This document shows, piece by piece, positions 1-5,436 of a DNA stretch of 5,706 bases. Source of the DNA: Blastocatellia bacterium (GTDB lineage Bacteria; Acidobacteriota; Blastocatellia; Pyrinomonadales; Pyrinomonadaceae); the NCBI GenBank assembly GCA_003175865.1, contig PSRF01000294.1, positions 1 through 5,706 on the forward strand, written 5' to 3'. The notes beneath the pieces are model-generated. The model did no database searches, was not told the DNA's origin, and saw only the letters and a program-made list of their open reading frames with translations. Each line of letters begins with the position of its first letter. Position 1 is the stretch's first letter. Made by a program: the position numbers and the translations under genes.

Positions 1-1040
1 GATTTGTAAACCGAAGTATTTTGTACGTAGATGGTTTCCGCGTTTTTTGGGTCGACGATGGTTTTGCTGAAGTACCAACCACGTCCCCAGACGCGTATAT
101 CGCCGGAAACTTTGGTCCATGTTGCGCCAGCGTCATTCGACGAAAATAATCCGCCCTCTTTTGCATCGACAATCGCATAAACTCGATTCCTATCGGTCGG
201 GGCAACAGCTAAGCCAATTCGTCCGAGCCCTTCGACGGGAATGCCATTCATGATCGGTTGCCAATTGTTGCCACCATCAGTTGACTTGAGGATTCCTCCG
301 CCTGGTCCATTAGCGGGTGCATAGATAAACCAGGGTGGACGACGAACGTTCCACATTGCAGCGTAGACAATTTGTGAGTTGGTTGGATCAAACGCCAGAT
401 CAATCGCACCCACATCATCATTATTGAAGAGTACTTTCTGCCAGGTTGTTCCGCCGTCGCGCGTTCGATAAACACCTCGATCCGAACTTGAACCATAGAC
501 GTGACCGAGCGCCGCGACGAATGCAATATCCGGATTCTTTGGATCGACGATGATGCGCCCGATTTGTCGTGTGTTGTCCAGTCCCAGGTGTTTCCATGTC
601 TTTCCAGCATCAACGGATTTGTAGACGCCGTTGCCAAAGGAGATCGAGTCGCGCATATCGGCTTCACCAGTACCAACATAGATCACGTTTCCATTCGAAG
701 GAGCTACCCCAATCGCGCCAATCGAGGCAACACCCTGGGAGTCGAAAACCGGTGCCCAGGTCCTGCCAGAATTGATCGTTTTCCACACACCACCGCCGAC
801 TGATCCAAAATAAAAGGTCGTTGGTTGTCCGATGACTCCACTGACCGCGTTCACGCGTCCGGCGCGATACGGACCGACCATGCGCCAGCGCAAACCGGAG
901 AAAAGATCACCGCCGTATTTCTGTTGCGCGTGGACGCGAGGTAAAGAGAAATGCACGACGACGAACGAGCATGCACTGACAAAGAGCGCAAGCAAACACA
1001 CATTGCGCAAACCCGGAACCATAGGCCGGAATTGATTCAT
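1..1040 (-). CDS. Exported BNR/Asp-box beta-propeller protein, sortilin (VPS10)-like, 3' end missing
   Basis: The frame is open from the ATG at 1040 to the left edge (346 complete codons), so the C-terminus lies outside the window. Residues 14-31 are strongly hydrophobic after a basic N-terminus and are followed by Val-His-Ala-Gln-Gln (36-40), a good signal peptidase I site after Ala38, so export is expected. A weak lipobox-like Val-Ser-Ala-Cys (21-24) is a less likely alternative because hydrophobicity continues past the Cys. Five Asp-box motifs of the S/T-x-D/N-x-G-x-T-W type occur at about 88-95, 142-149, 193-200, 253-260 and 301-308, each closing a propeller blade. Between them lie repeated 'DPxNxxxxYxA/G' strands. 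This is the pattern of bacterial sortilin/VPS10-like or 'BNR glycosyl hydrolase' proteins, commonly about 1000 residues long. Substrate or ligand is unknown; no enzymatic residue can be assigned. The start is supported by GGGAG at 1054-1050, nine bases upstream. Confidence 0.9.
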   Translation of the reverse strand, partial: MNQFRPMVPGLRNVCLLALFVSACSFVVVHFSLPRVHAQQKYGGDLFSGLRWRMVGPYRAGRVNAVSGVIGQPTTFYFGSVGGGVWKTINSGRTWAPVFDSQGVASIGAIGVAPSNGNVIYVGTGEADMRDSISFGNGVYKSVDAGKTWKHLGLDNTRQIGRIIVDPKNPDIAFVAALGHVYGSSSDRGVYRTRDGGTTWQKVLFNNDDVGAIDLAFDPTNSQIVYAAMWNVRRPPWFIYAPANGPGGGILKSTDGGNNWQPIMNGIPVEGLGRIGLAVAPTDRNRVYAIVDAKEGGLFSSNDAGATWTKVSGDIRVWGRGWYFSKTIVDPKNAETIYVQNTSVYK

Positions 1041-1082
1041 CGAATTGATCTCCCAGGTATTGATGGAGGTTAAAGATGTAAC

Positions 1083-1088
1083 ATCATA
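1083..1088 (-). promoter_or_regulatory. Candidate -10 box for the propeller gene
   Basis: Read on the minus strand the hexamer is TATGAT, five of six matches to the sigma-70 -10 consensus, and it would give a leader of about 35 bases before the ATG at 1040. No convincing -35 box lies at the right distance (the best is TGAAAT with an 18-base spacer). An 11-base palindrome, GATGT-A-ACATC at 1075-1085, overlaps it and could be an operator. The call rests on pattern alone. Confidence 0.3.
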
Positions 1089-1116
1089 CAACGATTTCGG
1101 TTGCTGATTTCACGGT

Positions 1117-1144
1117 TGACGATTTTTTGATTTGTCAATCGTCA
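1117..1144. repeat. Small hairpin, 8-bp stem
   Basis: TGACGATT at 1117-1124 is exactly complementary to AATCGTCA at 1137-1144, leaving a 12-base T-rich loop. The right arm overlaps the start of the longer inverted repeat at 1141, so the two structures would compete. It could be a weak terminator or a protein site; its position between divergent genes makes a terminator role doubtful. Confidence 0.4.
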
Positions 1145-1238
1145 GTTGTCCGTGGTTGAAGTACTCCTTCGAAGATCTCTAAAAAGGACACCAGACAGCG
1201 AATCGCAGACAACGGACAACGGACTACGGACAACTGAC
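1141..1238. repeat. 13-bp perfect inverted repeat with a 72-base spacer
   Basis: GTCAGTTGTCCGT at 1141-1153 is the exact reverse complement of ACGGACAACTGAC at 1226-1238. The right arm is the end of the tandem heptamer block, so the left arm is effectively an inverted partial copy of that block. The arms lie upstream of the kinase gene and would enclose a 72-base loop if transcribed. This looks like an intergenic repeat family rather than a gene-specific operator, but copy number cannot be judged from this window. Confidence 0.7.
1209..1236 (+). repeat. Tandem heptamer repeat (ACAACGG-type, four units)
   Basis: Four consecutive 7-base units can be read: ACAACGG, ACAACGG, ACTACGG and ACAACTG, followed by a partial ACAA at 1237-1240. 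The first two are identical and the later ones differ by one or two bases. The block ends 13 bases before the TTG at 1253 and about 140 bases before the preferred kinase start. Confidence 0.7.
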
Positions 1239-1378
1239 AAAGACCTAATCGGTTGCGGCATTCGAACACTTGGAGTTTAAATATACCGCCCAGACATCAG
1301 ACTTCGTTCTGGTTGCCGCGGCAAAAGCGATTCATTTTGAAGGCAACGGCAAACGCAGTTTGTCGATTATCCGGTTCG

Positions 1379-3847
1379 ATGGTTGGCTCAAAGCTGGGCA
1401 ACTACAAAATCCTTGAAAAGCTCGGTGAGGGCGGCCAGGGAACCGTCTATCGGGCCATCGACTCCAAACTCGGTCGGACTGTAGTCATCAAAGTTCTGCC
1501 CGCTGAACTAACGGCCAAAGAAGCAAACCTCAAACGCTTTGAACGAGAAGCCCGTCTTGCCTCTGCGCTCGACCACCCCAACATCTGCACCATCTTCGAT
1601 CTCAATGAAATAAACGGCATTCACTTTATCGTGATGCAGTACGTCGAAGGTCGCAATGTGCGACAGTTGGTCAACGGGCGTCCGTTGTCACTGGAGAGTG
1701 CGTTGTCGATCGGATTGCAGACCGCCGACGCACTTGCTGCCGCTCACTCGCGTGGAATCATTCATCGCGACATAAAGGCCGGAAACGTGATGGTGACTCC
1801 GACAGGTCAAGTGAAGATACTCGACTTTGGGCTGGCCAAATTGCTGGATGAAGACGCTGCCCGATCATCAGGGATTCATCACACCGAGTTGACAGAAGTT
1901 GGCATTCCTTACGGCACTGCAACCTATGCTGCGCCTGAACAAGCGCGGGGCGATCGAGTGGATGCACGTGCCGACATTTTTTCAACAGGTGTTTTGTTGT
2001 ACGAGATGCTGACTGGGAGCTGGCCTTTTCGCGGGCAAACCGCCATCGATGTACGTCACGCTGTACTACACGAAGAACCGGCGCCTCTTGCACAGGTCAG
2101 ACCGGGCCGCCTTCCTGCTCGACTTCAGCAGATCCTCGATAAGGCAATGGCAAAGGACGTTCGCCAGCGTTATCAAAAAATTTCTCAGTTTGCAGATGAA
2201 TTGCGCTCGCTGATTCGTGAATTAGGTACTGATGCGCTGCCTGGGTTGGATGACAGCCTCACACCAGTTGCGCCAAGACATTTGAACGCAGGCAGTCCGG
2301 TTACGCGCGCGCTGCGTTGGTTGAAAGGTGTGAAAACGAGCGACGGCCAGACGTCAGGTTCTCGTCGTCGAACGAGTCAGCCACCACGCGATCACGAAAC
2401 TCCTGCATCCAGTGTCTCTGATGGCGAACGGAAGAGTGTCGCAATTCTTCCCTTCAAGAATGTCGGCAATGATCACGAGATCGATTTTTACCAATTCTCT
2501 CTCGCTGATGCAGTGATTACGGAACTCGCTCGCGTCCGATCACTTGTTGTGAGACCATCGTCGGTGATTGTTAAGTATCAAAACCGGCAGGTTGACGCAG
2601 GCCAGGCAGGACGTGAACTCAGCGTCAATGCAATTCTTACTGCGACATTCTTGCGCGCCGGCGATCGACTTCGTGTAACCGCACAACTACTCGATGTAAT
2701 CACCAGTGAAATTCTCTGGAGCGAACGAATCGATGCTGATGCCAGCGACATCATCGGCGTGCAGGACACAATAGTGAAGCGGATCGTTGAAGGACTTCGG
2801 TTGGAGCTAAGTCCTGATGAGCAGGTTGAACTCGCGAAGGGCGCCACTGCGGACGCGGCAGCATCAGAAGAGTACCTGCGTGGACGCGATTGCCTCGCGA
2901 ACTTCATCTATCACACAATCGAACGCGAGCAGGTTGATGCTGCGATCGAACACTTCAGGAGGGCGATTGAGATCGATCCGAAGTTTGCGCTGGCCTACTC
3001 CGCACTGGGTAGCTCTTATGTCAATCGCGTTCTGAAAGGTCTGGGGCAAGCGGGTGATCACGACAAGGCAAGAAGTGCGTTCAAGAAGGCACTCACACTC
3101 GATCCAAAACTGCTCGAAGCCCGAATGCACATGGTCTTTATCTACCTCACCGGTGGTCAAAAACAAACAGCGCGTGAAGAAGTCGAAATGCTTCGCACTG
3201 AATATCCGAACGATCCCGGTGTGCAGTTTGTACGCGGTGTTGTAGCGCGTCTTGACGGTGAGTATGAGCGCGCCTTGCGAAGCTTCGATCGCATGGTCCG
3301 CTTAAATCCCAGCGAACGCGTGGTTGCCAGTTACAATCGTGCGCGCATTTTCATGTATCAACACGATTACGAACAGGCATTACGCGAGCTCGATGAAGGG
3401 GCGGAGCTCGAGCCGGAACATCCAATGATCAAGGTCTTTCGCGCGCGCGTGCTGTACTATCGCGGTGAGATCGACGCGGCTACGCGAGTCCTGCTGCAGG
3501 TGTTTGAGCGCCACCCGCACATGGATGGCATGCGTCCGATCCTCGCTATTTTCCTAAGCGCGCAGGGCCAGCATACGAAGGCGAACGAGCAGTTAACTCA
3601 CAAGGTGAGACTTGTTGCCGAAGGTGATTACGACATTTCTTACTGGCTGGCATCTGCTTATCTATTGCAAGGCAGGCAGGTGGAAGCGTTACGATGGCTT
3701 GAGACTGCAATTAGTCTGGGAAATGACAACTACAAATGGTTTGAATCCGATCCGAACTGGACCGACCTGCACGATGATCCGCGTTTCAAAGAGCTGACGG
3801 ATCGCATCAAGCAGGACCGCGAACCACAAGGGGACTTGTCTGAATGA
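1379..3847 (+). CDS. Serine/threonine protein kinase with TolB-like domain and TPRs
   Basis: The 822-residue product starts at the ATG that immediately precedes the canonical kinase opening (Leu-Gly-x-Tyr-x-Ile-Leu-x-Lys-Leu-Gly-Glu-Gly-Gly). The kinase domain spans about 9-280 and keeps its catalytic residues: glycine loop Gly16-Glu-Gly-Gly-Gln-Gly21, ATP-binding Lys38, helix-C Glu57, His129-Arg-Asp131 with Lys133 and Asn136, Asp149-Phe-Gly151, and Ala185-Pro-Glu187. It should therefore be active on Ser/Thr. A polar linker (about 285-350) contains no hydrophobic segment. Residues 352-475 match the TolB N-terminal-like module (Val-Ala-Ile-Leu-Pro-Phe onward), followed by TPR-type helical repeats from about 495 to 800. 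The protein is probably cytosolic, with the TPRs recruiting partners. The same frame is open from TTG 1253, giving a possible 42-residue extension without kinase similarity; neither start has a clear Shine-Dalgarno, so the 5' end is uncertain. The stop overlaps the phosphatase start. Targets are unknown. Confidence 0.93.
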   Translation: MVGSKLGNYKILEKLGEGGQGTVYRAIDSKLGRTVVIKVLPAELTAKEANLKRFEREARLASALDHPNICTIFDLNEINGIHFIVMQYVEGRNVRQLVNGRPLSLESALSIGLQTADALAAAHSRGIIHRDIKAGNVMVTPTGQVKILDFGLAKLLDEDAARSSGIHHTELTEVGIPYGTATYAAPEQARGDRVDARADIFSTGVLLYEMLTGSWPFRGQTAIDVRHAVLHEEPAPLAQVRPGRLPARLQQILDKAMAKDVRQRYQKISQFADELRSLIRELGTDALPGLDDSLTPVAPRHLNAGSPVTRALRWLKGVKTSDGQTSGSRRRTSQPPRDHETPASSVSDGERKSVAILPFKNVGNDHEIDFYQFSLADAVITELARVRSLVVRPSSVIVKYQNRQVDAGQAGRELSVNAILTATFLRAGDRLRVTAQLLDVITSEILWSERIDADASDIIGVQDTIVKRIVEGLRLELSPDEQVELAKGATADAAASEEYLRGRDCLANFIYHTIEREQVDAAIEHFRRAIEIDPKFALAYSALGSSYVNRVLKGLGQAGDHDKARSAFKKALTLDPKLLEARMHMVFIYLTGGQKQTAREEVEMLRTEYPNDPGVQFVRGVVARLDGEYERALRSFDRMVRLNPSERVVASYNRARIFMYQHDYEQALRELDEGAELEPEHPMIKVFRARVLYYRGEIDAATRVLLQVFERHPHMDGMRPILAIFLSAQGQHTKANEQLTHKVRLVAEGDYDISYWLASAYLLQGRQVEALRWLETAISLGNDNYKWFESDPNWTDLHDDPRFKELTDRIKQDREPQGDLSE
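3828..3834 (+). promoter_or_regulatory. Ribosome binding site of the phosphatase, inside the kinase 3' end
   Basis: AAGGGGA lies nine bases before the ATG at 3844 and within the last codons of the kinase. Together with the ATGA overlap (3844-3847), where the phosphatase ATG and the kinase TGA share bases, it points to translational coupling and fixes the phosphatase start. Confidence 0.7.
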
Positions 3848-4635
3848 AAACATTCGTCGTGGGCGACGTTCACGGCCGTTGCGCACAGCTCCTCAACCTG
3901 CTCGACATGCTGCCGCGCGATCCTGAAACGGACAAACTCGTGTTTCTCGGGGATCTAATCGATCGCGGCGCCGACGCACCCGGTTGCGTCGCGCACGCAG
4001 TCAAGATGTGCCTTGAAAACCCGCAGGGTGTGATCTGTCTACGGGGCAATCACGAACAGATGTTGATGGACTTCATTGATGGTGCCTACAACATCTGGCT
4101 AACGCCGGTGACGGGTGGAGAAAGAACGTTCGAACAATACACTGGTCGTCGCGTCAAAGTTGATAGTGAGCAAGACGTCGAAGAAATGCGCATCGCACTT
4201 GAGCAGTCAATCCCGCCTGAGCATCTCGACTTTATTCATCAGACGCCGCTCTACCATGAGGACGAGTATGCGATCTATGTCCACGCAGGATTAGATGATG
4301 GCAAGCATCCGAGTGAGAGTTCGCCTTTGTCGTTGCTATGGATGCGCGATATGGACTTTTACAAAAACTACAAAGGCAAACCGTGCGTGTTTGGTCACAC
4401 GCCGACGCCTTTGTTGCCATTGCGTGGACGACTGGGCCGCCATGGAATTTATATTTCAAACAGTGCGATTGGACTTGATACCGGATACAACCACCAGTCG
4501 CCGCTCAGTTGTTTGTCATTGCCTGACTTCAGTTTGTACCAAACGTATGTGGACGGCCGCGAAGAGACCTACCAGATCACGTCATTCATCCCAGAAACAT
4601 TGAAACAGATGCAAAAAAAGGCAGGGCTTGCGTAG
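3844..4635 (+). CDS. PPP-family metallophosphoesterase, probable serine/threonine protein phosphatase
   Basis: The 263-residue product has the full set of PPP metal-site motifs in order: Gly-Asp8-Val-His10-Gly near the N-terminus, Gly-Asp37-Leu-Ile-Asp-Arg41-Gly, Arg67-Gly-Asn69-His70-Glu71, Val-His147-Ala-Gly, and Gly-His185-Thr-Pro. These bind two metal ions and the phosphate. Leu-Asp212-Thr-Gly follows as in bacterial PPP enzymes. A segment at about 84-125, including Trp85-Leu and Gly-Gly91-92, matches the small cap found in phage-lambda/PrpA-like phosphatases. Length is normal for that group, and no signal peptide or membrane segment is present. It overlaps the kinase gene by four bases, so it most likely removes phosphates placed by that kinase or dephosphorylates the kinase itself. 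This partnership is inferred from gene order. A diadenosine tetraphosphatase (ApaH-like) activity is a less likely alternative, since the two families share these motifs. Confidence 0.9.
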   Translation: MKTFVVGDVHGRCAQLLNLLDMLPRDPETDKLVFLGDLIDRGADAPGCVAHAVKMCLENPQGVICLRGNHEQMLMDFIDGAYNIWLTPVTGGERTFEQYTGRRVKVDSEQDVEEMRIALEQSIPPEHLDFIHQTPLYHEDEYAIYVHAGLDDGKHPSESSPLSLLWMRDMDFYKNYKGKPCVFGHTPTPLLPLRGRLGRHGIYISNSAIGLDTGYNHQSPLSCLSLPDFSLYQTYVDGREETYQITSFIPETLKQMQKKAGLA

Positions 4636-4654
4636 GTTTCAGAACCTGTATTTG

Positions 4655-4740
4655 TTTCACGCTGAAGGCGTGAAAGTTAATAGCCGGGGACAACGTACCC
4701 GGAAACGAATCGCACAAACGTGCCGACCCTGAAAGGGTCG
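4655..4740 (+). repeat. REP-like composite repeat, left copy (three hairpins)
   Basis: Three palindromes follow each other. The first (4655-4675) has a perfect 8-bp stem TTTCACGC/GCGTGAAA around loop TGAAG. The second (4684-4702) pairs CCGGG with CCCGG and AC with GT around AAC, with one G/A mismatch (4689 and 4697). The third (4724-4740) pairs CGACCC with GGGTCG around TGAAA. The first two and the segment up to about 4731 recur inverted at 5301-5377. The repeat begins about 20 bases after the phosphatase stop, so it may also protect or end that transcript, although no T-tract follows the stems. Confidence 0.8.
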
Positions 4741-4801
4741 AACCCCTTGGCAAAATAAGTCTGCTCGATCTATCTTTTCGTTCGCAGTTCAACTCACATA
4801 C

Positions 4802-4822
4802 GTCCGACCAATGCCGTCGGAC
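4802..4822 (+). repeat. Hairpin in the transposase leader
   Basis: GTCCGAC at 4802-4808 is the exact complement of GTCGGAC at 4816-4822, with a 7-base loop CAATGCC. It ends six bases before the ribosome binding site AAAGGAA (4829-4835) of the transposase gene. IS200-type elements often carry leader hairpins that dampen transposase expression, so a regulatory role is plausible; here the stem does not cover the ribosome binding site itself. Confidence 0.55.
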
Positions 4823-4842
4823 CTCACGAAAGGAACCTCAAC

Positions 4843-5296
4843 ATGCCGCAGACTCTCACCAGTCTTCTCGTCCATCTAGTCTTTTCCACGAAAGAACGCA
4901 TTCCAATTATCACGCCTGAAGTCGAACCGGATCAGTTCGCTTACATAGGCGGGATTCTCAAGAACCATGGGTCACGATTGCTCGATGCTGGTGGCACGCG
5001 CGATCACATTCACCTTCTCGGTTCGCAATCAAAGAACATAGCTGTTGCCGCACTGCTCAAAGACGTTAAGAAGGATAGTTCTTCCTGGATTAAAAATGCA
5101 TGGACGCGAATTCAGAAGCTTTCATTGGCAGGATGGTTATGGAGCATTTTCATTTGGTGTCCGGGATTTGCCTGAGTTAAAGCGATACGTCGCTACCCGG
5201 AAAGAACATCACCGAAAGCGAACATTCAAGGAAGAATTAATTCAAATACTCGAAGAAAATGGTGTCGATTACTACGAACGGTACTTGTGGAATTAG
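4843..5296 (+). pseudogene. IS200/REP-type Y1 (HUH) transposase, frameshifted
   Basis: The ATG at 4843 follows AAAGGAA by seven bases. The first frame encodes a typical RAYT/IS200-like N-terminus (Met-Pro-Gln-Thr, then His-Leu-Val-Phe-Ser-Thr-Lys) and the metal-binding His55-Ile-His57. It then loses similarity after Trp-Ile-Lys84 and ends at 5175. The family sequence resumes in the next forward frame: Glu-Phe-Arg-Ser-Phe, Trp-Gln-Asp-Gly-Tyr-Gly-Ala-Phe-Ser, the probable catalytic Tyr115, Lys-Glu-His-His-Arg-Lys, and a C-terminal Glu-Arg-Tyr-Leu-Trp. Removing one A from the five-A run at 5092-5096 joins both parts into a 150-residue protein, the normal family length. The position four residues after Tyr115, usually Gln in this family and part of the metal site, is Arg119. 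An assembly error, a recent mutation or +1 recoding could each explain the shift; IS elements usually use -1 shifts, so mutation or error is more likely. The intact protein would cut and join single-stranded DNA at the flanking hairpins. Confidence 0.85.
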
Positions 5297-5300
5297 GTGC

Positions 5301-5377
5301 AGGGTCGGGATCCCTTGTGTGCGCGCGTTCCGGGGACGTTGTCCCCGGCTATTCACTTTCACGCTTTCAGCGTGAAA
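5301..5377 (-). repeat. REP-like composite repeat, right copy (inverted)
   Basis: Read on the minus strand this matches the left copy: stem TTTCACGC/GCGTGAAA with loop TGAAA (5377-5357), the linker GTGAATAG in place of GTTAATAG, and then a perfect 8-bp stem CCGGGGAC/GTCCCCGG around AAC (5348-5330). A looser stretch ending in CCGACCCTG (5308-5300) completes the match. The third hairpin of the left copy is not complete here: its 5' arm is present, but the sequence then runs into the transposase stop region. A separate palindrome GGGATCCC lies at 5307-5314. The copy sits between the transposase stop (5294-5296) and the convergent isoprenoid gene. Confidence 0.8.
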
Positions 5378-5436
5378 CCGGACCGTCATTTTCTGTTCGA
5401 GGGAAGAAAAACCTCCAACACGTCGGAATCCGAAAC

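Larger units (their letters stand above)
1041..1378. other. Divergent intergenic region carrying repeats
   Basis: This 338-base gap separates the leftward propeller gene from the rightward kinase gene. It holds the candidate leftward -10 box, a hairpin (1117-1144), a 13-bp inverted repeat (1141-1153 and 1226-1238) and a tandem heptamer block (1209-1236). I found no convincing gene. The kinase frame is open upstream from the TTG at 1253, but residues encoded by 1253-1378 do not resemble kinase sequence. No good rightward sigma-70 promoter is seen; an A/T-rich TTTAAATATA at 1276-1285 and a GATTAT at 1365-1370 are weak -10 candidates. Confidence 0.6.
4655..5377. mobile_element. REP-flanked IS200-like unit with a broken Y1 transposase
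   Basis: Two homologous copies of a composite hairpin repeat in opposite orientation enclose a single Y1 transposase gene, making a unit of about 720 bases. This is the usual arrangement of a REP-associated tyrosine transposase (RAYT): no classical terminal repeats of a DDE element, only structured palindromes. The unit occupies the gap between two convergent genes, so it interrupts nothing. Its exact ends are uncertain: the left boundary is taken from the first stem base and the right boundary from the matching base of the inverted copy. No target duplication could be seen. It is probably immobile on its own because the transposase frame is broken. Confidence 0.65.

Noticed and set aside
248..679. 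A 143-residue open frame on the minus strand, and overlapping plus-strand frames at 501-803 and 832-1035
   Set aside because: They lie inside the propeller gene, whose own frame shows a signal peptide and five Asp-boxes; the other frames have no recognisable domain.
1253..1378. Upstream in-frame extension of the kinase from a TTG codon
   Set aside because: There is no ribosome site before the TTG and no similarity to kinase sequence; the ATG at 1379 sits exactly where kinases of this type begin.
1758..2093. Minus-strand open frames within the kinase gene, also at 2578-2907 and 2864-3166
   Set aside because: They are antisense shadows of a long conserved coding region with intact kinase and TolB-like motifs.
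4655..4675. Rho-independent terminator for the kinase/phosphatase operon
   Set aside because: The 8-bp stem is sound, but no run of Ts follows it, and the same hairpin recurs inverted next to the transposase, so a repeat element explains it better.
4586..4792. Minus-strand 68-residue open frame across the left repeat
   Set aside because: It is composed mostly of the hairpin repeat and the phosphatase 3' end and has no protein-like features.
4655..5377. CRISPR-like array suggested by repeated palindromes
   Set aside because: The repeats are inverted, only two copies exist and a transposase gene lies between them; there is no regular spacer pattern.
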